Origin: Catenibacterium mitsuokai
Lineage (GTDB): Bacteria; Bacillota_I; Bacilli_A; Erysipelotrichales; Coprobacillaceae
Length of the DNA stretch: 64,000 bases
Assembly: GCF_025148785.1 (NCBI RefSeq)
Contig: NZ_CP102271.1
Location: forward strand, 276,001-340,000
Direction: 5' to 3'
The notes beneath the pieces were generated by a model. That model was not told where the DNA came from. It made no database searches and saw only the letters and a program-made list of their open reading frames with translations. Both the position numbers and the translations under genes were made by a program. This document shows, piece after piece, positions 26,305 through 34,013 of the stretch (within the stretch, counting starts at the first letter, position 1; each line of letters begins with the position of its first letter).

Positions 26305-26958
26305 ATGTTAGAAAATAAGAAGAATGTATTATTTGATATGGATGGATTACTCATTGATAGTGAAGCTTTAGGAATCAAGATGTGGGAAAAGGTATTTGCA
26401 CAACATAATGAACCATTTAACCCGGAAGCTGCCTATAGATCAATTGGTTCAAATGGCCTGGCATCACAAGAAATACTAGAAAAACTTACAGGGAATAGAT
26501 ATTACTTTACTCGTTTCAGAGAAGATAAAATCAGAGAAACAAGAAAATACTTAGAAACAAACCCTATGCCAGTAAAAAAGGGTGCTCATGAACTATTAAC
26601 TTATCTAAAAGATAATGGTTATACATTAGTTCTTACTAGTTCTACATTTGAACCAGATGTACTATTTTCTCTCAAGTCTGCTGGTTTAGATCAATATTTT
26701 GATAAGTTTGTATGTGGTGATCATGTCACTCGTGCCAAACCTAATCCTGAAATATTTAATAAAGCTATTGAAATCTATGGTCTAAACAAGGAAGAAACAT
26801 TCATTCTAGAAGATTCTAGAAATGGTATTATTGCGGCAGATGCTGCAGGTATTGATGTCATTGGTGTACCTGATTTAGTAGATATTAGTGATATGACACA
26901 ACCTCATCTACTTTGTATCAAAGAAAATCTTCTAAAAGTGCTCGATTTAATAAAATAA
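26305..26958 (+). CDS. HAD-superfamily phosphatase, beta-phosphoglucomutase-like
   Basis: A 217-residue HAD-IA hydrolase. Motif I is VLFDMDGLLIDSEALG with nucleophile and acid Asp; motif II is VLTSST; motif III is the Lys in RAKPNPEIF; motif IV is ILEDSRNGIIAA. The small helical cap between residues about 18-85 places it with YcjU/beta-PGM-like sugar-phosphate phosphatases. The start is ATG 26305 after GGAGG; the open frame extends upstream but without homology. The downstream AAAACCTC can pair with the GAGGTTTT that holds the next gene's ribosome site, forming a terminator-like stem. Confidence 0.9.
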   Translation: MLENKKNVLFDMDGLLIDSEALGIKMWEKVFAQHNEPFNPEAAYRSIGSNGLASQEILEKLTGNRYYFTRFREDKIRETRKYLETNPMPVKKGAHELLTYLKDNGYTLVLTSSTFEPDVLFSLKSAGLDQYFDKFVCGDHVTRAKPNPEIFNKAIEIYGLNKEETFILEDSRNGIIAADAAGIDVIGVPDLVDISDMTQPHLLCIKENLLKVLDLIK

Positions 26959-27022
26959 TTAAAGATTAAAAACCTCTTATTACCTCTATCATGTTACAAT
27001 AGAGTAGAAAGGAGGTTTTTTA

Positions 27023-27985
27023 ATGGATTACAATGGTTTAAGTATTGTATCACCACAATATTATCCTGATGATGAAGAATGGAATGATTTCTTTAGCCTT
27101 TGGTATCAGGACTATAATTTAAATACAGATATCACAGAACATTTTCATTATCTAATATCTCATTCAGATTATCTAGTTATGGTTCAAAGACCATTAAACA
27201 ATGATGATTCCGATTATGAAATCATTTCTGTATCTGGTGAAGATCAACAATCCTATTTACCTGCTTTCACAAATATAAAGGAAATAACAGACTATATAGA
27301 CCTTCCAGAACCACAAGAAGGCTACCAGGTAGAAATAATGGTAGCATCCTATAAACGTCTCTTAGAAGAGATATATACACGTACAGAAGGGTTAAGCGGT
27401 CTAGTCATTAATCCTTTCTCACAAAAGCTGATAGCTGATGAAAAACTATTAAATAGTATAGGACACAATACAACAACAGGTATTAATCATCAAGAAGATT
27501 TACCAAGTCTTGTACCAGCTAATCTTAAGTTTAAAAAGAACATGAAGATTTATTACTCTAATGGTAGAAATCCACGTGTTAAAGAATTCCTAAAAGAAAG
27601 TGTAGAAGCCCTTATGGAGGATGGGGTCTTTGCTTGTCCAGTACTTGTAAATAAGAAAGATTTATATACAAATAAGACAGGAGAACTTGAAATATATACA
27701 GGTGCTGAAATTTATATCAAACCACTCATGTGTTCTCATGCTGATTCTAATAAACTCTATATTAGTTTATTTACAGGATTAGAAGATGTAAAAAGAGTAG
27801 ATATGACACATAATGAACCAGACATGGAAATGATTATTACATGTCAATCCTTTGAATCATACAAAGATATGCTCTTTTCTAGTAATGCATTTTGTGGTAT
27901 TCTCATTAATCCTTTTACAGATCATCTAGGCTTTTCTAAAGACATGCTAGATGAAATGTTTTATAATAAAGAAACAATCAACTAG
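27023..27985 (+). CDS. SseB-domain protein, first of three paralogs
   Basis: A 320-residue cytoplasmic protein with two SseB-like domains (about 55-150 and 210-315). Each has a PAFTN/SLFTG strand motif and a GLVINPFSQKL/GILINPFTDHL motif. SseB proteins are of poorly known function; the name comes from enhanced serine sensitivity in E. coli. The start ATG follows AAAGGAGG. It is the first of three tandem paralogs ending with mscL. A promoter-like TACAAT lies about 25 bases upstream. Confidence 0.8.
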   Translation: MDYNGLSIVSPQYYPDDEEWNDFFSLWYQDYNLNTDITEHFHYLISHSDYLVMVQRPLNNDDSDYEIISVSGEDQQSYLPAFTNIKEITDYIDLPEPQEGYQVEIMVASYKRLLEEIYTRTEGLSGLVINPFSQKLIADEKLLNSIGHNTTTGINHQEDLPSLVPANLKFKKNMKIYYSNGRNPRVKEFLKESVEALMEDGVFACPVLVNKKDLYTNKTGELEIYTGAEIYIKPLMCSHADSNKLYISLFTGLEDVKRVDMTHNEPDMEMIITCQSFESYKDMLFSSNAFCGILINPFTDHLGFSKDMLDEMFYNKETIN

Positions 27986-27999
27986 AGGAGGAAAACAAG

Positions 28000-28965
28000 T
28001 TGAATTACAAACCTTTTAACAATTCACAGGTATTTAATGCATCAAGATGGACTGAATCCCTTGATACCTGGAAAAAGGCTCAGGCTGACAAAGAAGTCGC
28101 TTATAGAGCATTCATTAAGAATCTTACAGAATCACACTATTATGGTTATATGAACCTACCAGAAAATGGTGAAAACATTGATTATGATCATTCATTCTTT
28201 ACTATTTCACCACAAGATGGCAGCAGTAACTTTATTTCTGTCTATACTACAATTAAAGAATTAGAAAGCAGTCTTGCGAAACCTGAAACATCAATGCCAG
28301 GAAGAAAAGTAGAAGCAGTAGAGGTCAACTATGCTTTCCTAACAAGAGAATTAACACTTGCGGATGGTGAACAGATTGATGGTATTGTGATTAACCCATT
28401 TAGTGATGACTATATTCTTACAAGAGAAGAATTAGTACAGATTTCTAAACGTTTATGTAATGGTTTAAATCATACAGAAGATTTAGGTAACTTCACTCCT
28501 GCAAATATCTTTATTAAAGAAATTTGGAAGATTTTCCAGAATACTGAAGATGATGATAAGAAAGCAGAAATCTTTAGTCATATGATGGAAGCATTTGATG
28601 ATGCTTTATTCGCATTACCTATAATGGTAAGAAAAGAAGATTTAGTAGTAGAAGATGGTAATACATATATTGCTAGATCAGATGCAGATCTTGCGATTAG
28701 AATGTTATCAAGTGAAGACAATGGTGATCAAGCTAATATTGTTCCACTCTTTACATCACAGGAAGATATTGAAACATTAGATGGCTGGAATGCTGAAGAT
28801 GAAGAAAGAAAATCTATACTAATGGCTGCTGATCTTGATACTCATCTAGGAGGACTTAATAATGGTGAAGCTTTTGATGCACTTGTTATTAATCCATTCA
28901 CAGATAATATTGTACTTACAAAAGAAATCCTAACTACAATGGGATTAATAGAAGGGGAGGAGTAA
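28000..28965 (+). CDS. SseB-domain protein, second of three paralogs
   Basis: A 321-residue paralog of the preceding gene, starting at TTG 28000 after GAGGAGG. It has the same two-domain layout: ISVYTTIKELE with GIVINPFSDDYILTREEL, then VPLFTSQEDIE with ALVINPFTDNIVLTKEIL. NGLNHTEDLGNFTPANI between the domains matches GINHQEDLPSLVPANL of the first paralog. It is acidic, with no membrane segment. The 14-base spacing to the gene before and 4-base spacing to the next indicate one operon. Confidence 0.8.
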   Translation: MNYKPFNNSQVFNASRWTESLDTWKKAQADKEVAYRAFIKNLTESHYYGYMNLPENGENIDYDHSFFTISPQDGSSNFISVYTTIKELESSLAKPETSMPGRKVEAVEVNYAFLTRELTLADGEQIDGIVINPFSDDYILTREELVQISKRLCNGLNHTEDLGNFTPANIFIKEIWKIFQNTEDDDKKAEIFSHMMEAFDDALFALPIMVRKEDLVVEDGNTYIARSDADLAIRMLSSEDNGDQANIVPLFTSQEDIETLDGWNAEDEERKSILMAADLDTHLGGLNNGEAFDALVINPFTDNIVLTKEILTTMGLIEGEE

Positions 28966-28969
28966 AAGA

Positions 28970-29950
28970 ATGAGTAAACCATTATTAAGCACAACACCAG
29001 TAGAAACAACAGATAAAGATTGGAAAGAAAGCTGTGGTAAATATGGAGAAGCTTCTTTTACTGCCACTAAATTAGAAGATGATTTAATGCATACATTAAA
29101 GGCTTCTACATTCCTTACATATATTTCTGTAGACGATGATGATGAAGATTCATACTTTTTACAGACAGTATGTGATGATGACGGAGATGAATGGTATGCG
29201 ATTTATACGACTGTAGAAAATGCACAGAACTCTTCTATTCTAGAAGATTCTGATTTCCCAGATCGTCATAATGTATTAGTAGAAGTAGACTATGAATTCT
29301 TATTAAATGAATTATTCAATACAGGTGATGATGAAATCTATGGTATGGTCATTGATCCAGAAACAGATGCATTTACTCTAGATAGAAACACATTAAGCCA
29401 TATGGGTATTGAAGAAAATGACGGTGTAGACCATCATGAAACAATTGGTCATAGAGTACCAGGTAATATGGAATTTTCTTGGTTATATGATGAATATATG
29501 GAAGCACAAGGTGAAGAAGAAAAAGAAAAGTTCTCTTTAGTTATGGATGATTTAGTCTCACGTTCATGTCTTGCATTAATGACGATTGTGAATAAATCAG
29601 ATTTAATGACTTTGCCAGATGGTACCTATGAATTAAAAAAGGATGCACCTATGATTATTCCTTCATTATCTGCAGAAGATGATGAAGGTAATGAATTAAG
29701 CTATTTACCACTCTTTACATCTAATGAACAGATTGATAAATGGGGTATCAAAGATAATGTTGAATTAAAGGAAGGGCAGGTATTAATCAGCGAATGTCGT
29801 CCATTTGATCAGCATATTGCTACATTCTTAGGTGCTGGAGAATATGACGCTTTATTAATTAACCCTTTTGATCAGGCATTTATTATCAGCAAGGAGTTCA
29901 TCAAGGCTATAAGCGGTCATCAGGAAGAAGACGAAACACCTGCTGCATAA
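28970..29950 (+). CDS. SseB-domain protein, third of three paralogs
   Basis: A 326-residue, strongly acidic paralog. AIYTTVENAQ with GMVIDPETDAFTLDRNTL marks domain 1; LPLFTSNEQID with ALLINPFDQAFIISKEFI marks domain 2. GVDHHETIGHRVPGNMEF is the shared linker. The second NPF motif is kept while the first has become DPE, so the copies have diverged. It is followed 24 bases later by mscL, perhaps in the same transcript. Confidence 0.8.
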   Translation: MSKPLLSTTPVETTDKDWKESCGKYGEASFTATKLEDDLMHTLKASTFLTYISVDDDDEDSYFLQTVCDDDGDEWYAIYTTVENAQNSSILEDSDFPDRHNVLVEVDYEFLLNELFNTGDDEIYGMVIDPETDAFTLDRNTLSHMGIEENDGVDHHETIGHRVPGNMEFSWLYDEYMEAQGEEEKEKFSLVMDDLVSRSCLALMTIVNKSDLMTLPDGTYELKKDAPMIIPSLSAEDDEGNELSYLPLFTSNEQIDKWGIKDNVELKEGQVLISECRPFDQHIATFLGAGEYDALLINPFDQAFIISKEFIKAISGHQEEDETPAA

Positions 29951-29974
29951 CTTAGCATAAGGGGAGAAAACAAG

Positions 29975-30367
29975 ATGAAAAAACTATGGAATGAATTCAA
30001 AGAATTCGCATTTAAAGGCAATGTCATTGATATGGCTGTCGGTGTTATTTTGGGGACTGCCATCACTGCTGTTGTTACATCTCTTGTACAGGATATTATC
30101 ATGCCTGTATTATCTGCAATCATTAAGATTCCATCTGATATTACAGAACTTACACTTAAAGTAAATAATATTAATATCAAGTATGGATCATTCCTTTCTA
30201 ACCTTATTAACTTCTTATTAATGGCTTTCTGTATCTTTATCTGCATTAAAGCGATTAATAAGGTAATGAGCTTCCGTAAGAAGGAAGAAGAAGCAGTCCC
30301 TGCACCAAAACCAGAAGATATTGCATTACTAGAAGAAATCAGAGATCTTTTAAAAGAAAAAAAATAA
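29975..30367 (+). CDS. mscL: Large-conductance mechanosensitive channel MscL
   Basis: A 130-residue channel that opens under membrane tension in hypo-osmotic shock. The N-terminal helix and TM1 (FKEFAFKGNVIDMAVGVILG) contain the conserved gate region, followed by a short periplasmic loop and TM2 (FLLMAFCIFICIKAIN). A charged C-terminal helix (PEDIALLEEIRDLLKEKK) forms the bundle. The length is typical. It lies at the end of the SseB-domain cluster, 24 bases after the third paralog, with its own GGGGAG. Confidence 0.96.
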   Translation: MKKLWNEFKEFAFKGNVIDMAVGVILGTAITAVVTSLVQDIIMPVLSAIIKIPSDITELTLKVNNINIKYGSFLSNLINFLLMAFCIFICIKAINKVMSFRKKEEEAVPAPKPEDIALLEEIRDLLKEKK

Positions 30368-30382
30368 GCACCTAAGTGCTTA
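30364..30382 (-). terminator. Terminator hairpin between mscL and the convergent small gene
   Basis: AAGCAC pairs with GTGCTT. On the minus strand a long T tract follows, so it mainly ends the 65-residue gene; on the plus strand no T run follows. Confidence 0.6.
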
Positions 30383-30577
30383 TAATGTAGGATCTTCTAG
30401 ATCATCATTAAGATAAGTCGTTCTCTTAGACTTATCTTTTTTTATTTGGTCTGTACTAAAAGTGACGGTTTCTTTTGTTTGAGTAGGTGCTGTATTTACA
30501 AGATTGACACCTAATGACCATTCTTCTAGTTCTTCCTCTAGAGTATCTGCATCCTTTGCTTTTACTTTAATAGCCAT
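30380..30577 (-). CDS. Small hypothetical acidic protein
   Basis: A 65-residue protein starting MAIKVKAKDADTLEEELEEW at ATG 30577, with GAGGTG 6 bases upstream. It is charged, with no membrane segment, and its C-terminus is DDLEDPTL. I do not recognise a family. It is transcribed convergently to mscL, and its coding-like start and ribosome site support a real gene. Confidence 0.6.
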   Translation of the reverse strand: MAIKVKAKDADTLEEELEEWSLGVNLVNTAPTQTKETVTFSTDQIKKDKSKRTTYLNDDLEDPTL

Positions 30578-30670
30578 ACACTTCACCTCTTTCGAATTAA
30601 TTATATACATAATGAACTCTTTTTAAAAGCGAATAATAATGTTAAAATATGGGAAAGGAGCGTGTTTGTT

Positions 30671-31285
30671 ATGATAATAGACTTAAACCAGATTTTATCT
30701 ATTTTTAATATAGATTATGAAATTGTAAAAGGAAATAATAAACTTGGTGGAGCCTCTTTACCTAAACAATTCAACCAGGGAGGAGAAATAAAAGCCAAAT
30801 TCCTCTCACGTGAATTCTCTTTAATCTATGATCCAGAAAGAAAAGATCCTGAATGGAAAAATGTTGGACATAAGAAATATGAAATGTTGTTTAAAGAAGA
30901 AAAACCAGGTATTCTTTATCAGAAAACAGGATTGACATCACAATCAGGTTACTTTGTATTAAAGTATGATGGTGTTAAATATAAGATGTATAGAGTTGGA
31001 TTAGAAACAGGTTACGCATATCCTATCTATGAAGGTTCTAAACTAGTAGCCTGCATTATGGCAGATAAATCTATTTTTAATGAATTAAACCTCTATCATA
31101 TTTATGCATTAAACAAGTCATATAGTTATATTTCATCTGTATTTGGCTTATATCTAGATGCCTGCATCCAGTTGAAGTATGGTCCTCTTATTACTTCACC
31201 AAGCTTTATTGCTGGAAAGAGCCTAAGAAAGAAATATGATCCTGCTTTTATTGAAAAAATAAAGGATATGGAAAACAAAGCGTAA
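30671..31285 (+). CDS. Hypothetical protein with beta-rich domain
   Basis: A 204-residue protein of unknown function. It has no signal or membrane segment. Residues about 85-150 (SGYFVLKYDGVKYKMYRVGL then YPIYEGSKLVACIMADKS) look like alternating beta strands, loosely like LURP-one-type or tubby-like folds; this is only an impression. ATG 30671 is chosen because the GGAG at 30656 is 11 bases away, whereas the GTG at 30662 is too close. It is transcribed alone. Confidence 0.65.
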   Translation: MIIDLNQILSIFNIDYEIVKGNNKLGGASLPKQFNQGGEIKAKFLSREFSLIYDPERKDPEWKNVGHKKYEMLFKEEKPGILYQKTGLTSQSGYFVLKYDGVKYKMYRVGLETGYAYPIYEGSKLVACIMADKSIFNELNLYHIYALNKSYSYISSVFGLYLDACIQLKYGPLITSPSFIAGKSLRKKYDPAFIEKIKDMENKA

Positions 31286-31327
31286 CAAAAATATTGTTGT
31301 TCTAGAAAAAGTATGCTAATATGACTG

Positions 31328-31392
31328 TGGGAGTCGTATTACGATTAGAATAGCTCTTGGAAAGGTCTGAAATAGGGAGTCAGATCTTTTTT
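31328..31392 (+). ncRNA. Candidate small RNA
   Basis: TTGTTG (31293-31298), 17 bases, TAATAT (31316-31321) form a promoter without a gene behind it. The predicted 65-nt transcript contains the small stems GACT...AGTC and CGT-ATT-ACG. It ends in GGTCTGA paired with TCAGATC followed by seven T. The word GAATAGCTC is shared with the candidate at 9096. No family is recognised. Confidence 0.45.
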
Positions 31393-31531
31393 TATTTATG
31401 TTCATAATTAGTTCATATACTAAGATTATAGTAATAACTGTAAAGAGGGTCACTCCCTAATAATAAAAGCGTCCTGTTTACGATTCATAAATAAAACTCC
31501 CTTCTAATTGTATTAAATTGTTTTTTTTAGA

Positions 31532-31556
31532 ACCACTGGCTCTCCTCCAGTGGTTT
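31532..31556 (+). terminator. Terminator in the gene-free stretch before tRNA-Thr
   Basis: ACCACTGG pairs with CCAGTGGT, then T5. What it terminates is unclear: 31393-31531 has no open frame, but includes a GTAAA...TTTAC stem around GAGGGTCACTCCC that could belong to another small RNA. Confidence 0.7.
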
Positions 31557-31598
31557 TTACTTGTTTTTAAATAGAAGAAGACTATACTATACTTAGAT

Positions 31599-31674
31599 GC
31601 CGACTTAGCTCAGTAGGTAGAGCAACGCACTCGTAACGCGTAGGTCACAGGTTCGATTCCTGCAGTCGGCACCA
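31599..31674 (+). tRNA. tRNA-Thr (anticodon CGT)
   Basis: A 76-base cloverleaf starting GCCGACTTAGCTCAGTAGGT and ending with encoded ACCA. The acceptor arms GCCGACT and AGTCGGC pair fully. The anticodon loop CTCGTAA gives CGT, reading ACG. The T arm is ACAGGTTCGATTCCTGC. One A-C mismatch closes the anticodon stem. Confidence 0.95.
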
Positions 31675-31731
31675 TTATTTTATTTCACTTTAGCCCTTGC
31701 ATTAAACAATATGTTCACGTATAATTAACAC

Positions 31732-31800
31732 GCAATAATATTCGTCTAGTCGCGGAAATATATTGCGTTTAGACCAGGTGGCAGTGCACTTGGTTTTTTA
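31732..31800 (+). ncRNA. Candidate small RNA downstream of tRNA-Thr
   Basis: A consensus-quality promoter (TTGCAT at 31697-31702, 17 bases, TATAAT at 31720-31725) has no open frame behind it. The predicted transcript folds CGCAATAATATT with AAATATATTGCG. It ends ACCAGGTG-GCAGTG-CACTTGGT followed by six T. It is independent of the tRNA, which has no terminator of its own before it. Confidence 0.5.
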
Positions 31801-31810
31801 TTTGTCTCGA

Positions 31811-31839
31811 TTGACAACGTTTACACTATAGGGTAAACT
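31811..31839 (+). promoter_or_regulatory. Promoter with palindromic operator upstream of the ChbG-like gene
   Basis: TTGACA (31811-31816), 17 bases, TAAACT (31834-31839). The spacer contains GTTTAC, 8 bases, GTAAAC (31819-31838), a repressor-type palindrome running through the -10 box. Confidence 0.7.
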
Positions 31840-31854
31840 ATATATAGAAAGAAG

Positions 31855-31923
31855 TGATCCTGGCGGTATGATCTTATTATGTATTGTATATATATAATAA
31901 GTATGATAACCAGGATCATTTTT
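31855..31923 (+). promoter_or_regulatory. Leader hairpin before the ChbG-like gene
   Basis: TGATCCTGG (31855-31863) pairs with CCAGGATCA (31910-31918), with an inner CTTATTAT/ATAATAAG stem. TTTTTA follows, then the AGGAGG of the gene. It looks like an attenuator or an intrinsic terminator of a short leader RNA. Confidence 0.55.
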
Positions 31924-31940
31924 ATTTAGGAGGATTTTTT

Positions 31941-32693
31941 ATGAAGATTATGGTACGTGCTGATGATTTAGGTTACATCCGAGGTGTGAATTATGGTATC
32001 TATGATACAGTAAAGAAAGGTGTGATTAAGAATATTGGTTTCATGGTGAATATGCCTGATTCAGTAGAAGGCTATGAACTTGTAAAGGATTTAGATGTCT
32101 GTTTAGGGCAGCATACCAATGTATGTATTGGTACTCCTATTAGTGATCCAAAACTAATTCCTAGTCTTGTAGATGAGAATGGACAATTCAAATCAAGTAG
32201 AACATATAGACAAAGTAAAGAAGACTTTGTAGTACTAGAAGAAGCCATTATAGAAATAGAAGCACAATATGAAAGATTTAAAGAAATTACACATCAAGAA
32301 CCTTCTTATTTTGAAGCCCATGCAGTAGCCAGTGATAATCTATTAAAAGGTATTGAAATTGTTGCGAAAAGACACAATTTAAAGTTCAACGATATTTCTT
32401 TTGATGGGACACCTGTTGATCTGGCAGGAGAAAAACTCTATATGCATATGGAGAGTATGAAGGAAGGCTATGATCCTTTTAAATCTTTTAAAGAAATGGT
32501 AGAGAATGCACATGATGATGGTTGTGATTTATTAGTTTGTCATCCAGGATACCTAGATGCACAAATACTACGTACTTCTTCTCTCACTCTTGATCGTACA
32601 AAAGAAGCAGAGATGTTATGTTCAGAAGAACTCAAAGACTATCTTAAAGAACATGATATACACTTATATACATATGATGAAATAGGACACTAA
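31941..32693 (+). CDS. ChbG/HpnK (YdjC)-family carbohydrate deacetylase
   Basis: A 250-residue deacetylase-like enzyme that probably removes acetyl groups from an oligosaccharide such as chitobiose. KIMVRADDLGYIRGVNYGIY has the metal-binding Asp pair; GQHTNVCIG holds His residues; YFEAHAVASDN and VCHPGYLDA are further family motifs. I start at ATG 31941 after AGGAGG; upstream in-frame codons fall within the leader hairpin. No PTS or glycosidase genes are adjacent, so the substrate is open. It is likely controlled by the palindrome at 31819-31838. Confidence 0.88.
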   Translation: MKIMVRADDLGYIRGVNYGIYDTVKKGVIKNIGFMVNMPDSVEGYELVKDLDVCLGQHTNVCIGTPISDPKLIPSLVDENGQFKSSRTYRQSKEDFVVLEEAIIEIEAQYERFKEITHQEPSYFEAHAVASDNLLKGIEIVAKRHNLKFNDISFDGTPVDLAGEKLYMHMESMKEGYDPFKSFKEMVENAHDDGCDLLVCHPGYLDAQILRTSSLTLDRTKEAEMLCSEELKDYLKEHDIHLYTYDEIGH

Positions 32694-32717
32694 AAGCTGC
32701 CAATTGGCAGCTTTTAC
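32692..32717. terminator. Bidirectional terminator
   Basis: AAAAGCTGCC and GGCAGCTTTT form a perfect 10-base stem around AATT between two convergent genes. Confidence 0.85.
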
Positions 32718-33973
32718 TATTCACACATAATTTTAATAATTTCCAGGTCAGTAGAAGCCATACCTTGACTTCCTAATACACCGATGTTATGGATTGTATT
32801 TTCTATACCCTTAGAAATAATACCATCTCCACCATAGAACTGCTGACCATTCATATACATATCATAACCAAGAATACCAGCTTCTACACTGACCGCAATC
32901 TTTGCAGCACAGCTTGCTTTAGCACCATCGCAGATAATACCAGAAGTAATAGCCAAGGCATTCACGATTGTATGATTCATCACTTCTTCACTTGCATCCT
33001 TTAAATAAGCAAGTCCTGCACCACATGCAGCACCTGCACTCACTGCACCACAGAAAGCAGATAAACGACCAATCTCAGTCTTTAAATGAATGGCTGTTAA
33101 GTTAGAAATCACAAGAGCACGATATAACTTCTCTTTATCTAAATGTTCTCTTTCAGCATAAATAATAAGAGGTACAGAGACAGTTAATCCCTGGTTACCA
33201 CTACCAGAATTAATCACTACAGGTAGTTCACAACCATTCATTCTTGCATCACTACCAGCTGCTGCATAGGCCTTTAATAGACTTGGTAAATCTTTTCGAA
33301 TCGCAATCACCTTACCAATATTAGCCCCATAATCACCGTGCATTCCTTCTTGCGCAATGGCAGTATTACATGCAATCATCTGATCTAATAACTCTTTTAC
33401 ATCATCAATCTCTACTTCTTTCGCAAAAGTATAAATATCATGCATAGTAAGAGTGAGATAATCTTCATCAATAGTCTGTTTCAATGCTTCTCCACATACA
33501 ATAGTTTCATTATCCTTTGTCATTTCTACAATATGTGTATGTGTTCCCGCAATATGTACCATTGCTTCATGTTCATCATTAGATACAGTTAAACGAATAT
33601 CTAAAGAATAAGGGGATTCTAAAGGCTGTACCTTAATAGAGGCACTCTTCATAAGTTCAGTCATCGCAATAATATCTTCTTCCTTCACATGACTAATAAC
33701 CTCTAATTCGGCTTCTGCATCTCCACCTGTAATCCCAATACAGGCAGCTGTTTCAATACCTTTGTTTCCATGAGTATGAGGCACAATAACACTCTTAACA
33801 TTCTTGATGATATTACCACTGACTTCAATCAAGATCTTATTTGGCATACCACCTAATGCCTTTCTTGCGAGACTTCCTGCATACGCAATTGCGATAGGTT
33901 CTGTACATCCCATGGCAGTTACGAGTTCCTTATTTAAGATTCTTACATAAGTCTCATAAAGTTCTTTATCCAT
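32717..33973 (-). CDS. L-cysteine desulfidase-family protein (CyuA/YhaM-like)
   Basis: A 418-residue enzyme of the serine dehydratase alpha-like group that breaks cysteine into pyruvate, ammonia and sulfide. MGCTEPIAIAYAGSLAR is the N-terminal signature with an Fe-S candidate Cys. INSGSGNQGLTVSVP and the Cys residues in FCGAVSAGAACGAG and GIICDGAKASCAAK match Fe-S ligands. The start follows AAGGAG. It is followed by no co-transcribed transporter, unlike cyuP-cyuA in E. coli. Together with metY, cysK and patB in this window it fits an active cysteine economy. Confidence 0.9.
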   Translation of the reverse strand: MDKELYETYVRILNKELVTAMGCTEPIAIAYAGSLARKALGGMPNKILIEVSGNIIKNVKSVIVPHTHGNKGIETAACIGITGGDAEAELEVISHVKEEDIIAMTELMKSASIKVQPLESPYSLDIRLTVSNDEHEAMVHIAGTHTHIVEMTKDNETIVCGEALKQTIDEDYLTLTMHDIYTFAKEVEIDDVKELLDQMIACNTAIAQEGMHGDYGANIGKVIAIRKDLPSLLKAYAAAGSDARMNGCELPVVINSGSGNQGLTVSVPLIIYAEREHLDKEKLYRALVISNLTAIHLKTEIGRLSAFCGAVSAGAACGAGLAYLKDASEEVMNHTIVNALAITSGIICDGAKASCAAKIAVSVEAGILGYDMYMNGQQFYGGDGIISKGIENTIHNIGVLGSQGMASTDLEIIKIMCE

Positions 33974-33987
33974 TCTTTTTCTCCTTA

Positions 33988-34013
33988 TTAAAAAGGCAAT
34001 GAATCATTGCCTT
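33988..34013 (-). terminator. Terminator of the O-antigen-ligase-like gene
   Basis: AAGGCAATGA pairs with TCATTGCCTT; on the minus strand a T run follows. It overlaps the stop codon and lies just upstream of the cysteine desulfidase gene start. Confidence 0.8.

Noticed and set aside
27023-29950. SseB-paralog cluster as an undescribed defence system
   Set aside because: There is no nuclease, protease, NTPase or effector domain, and the neighbour is mscL. Nothing points to immunity.
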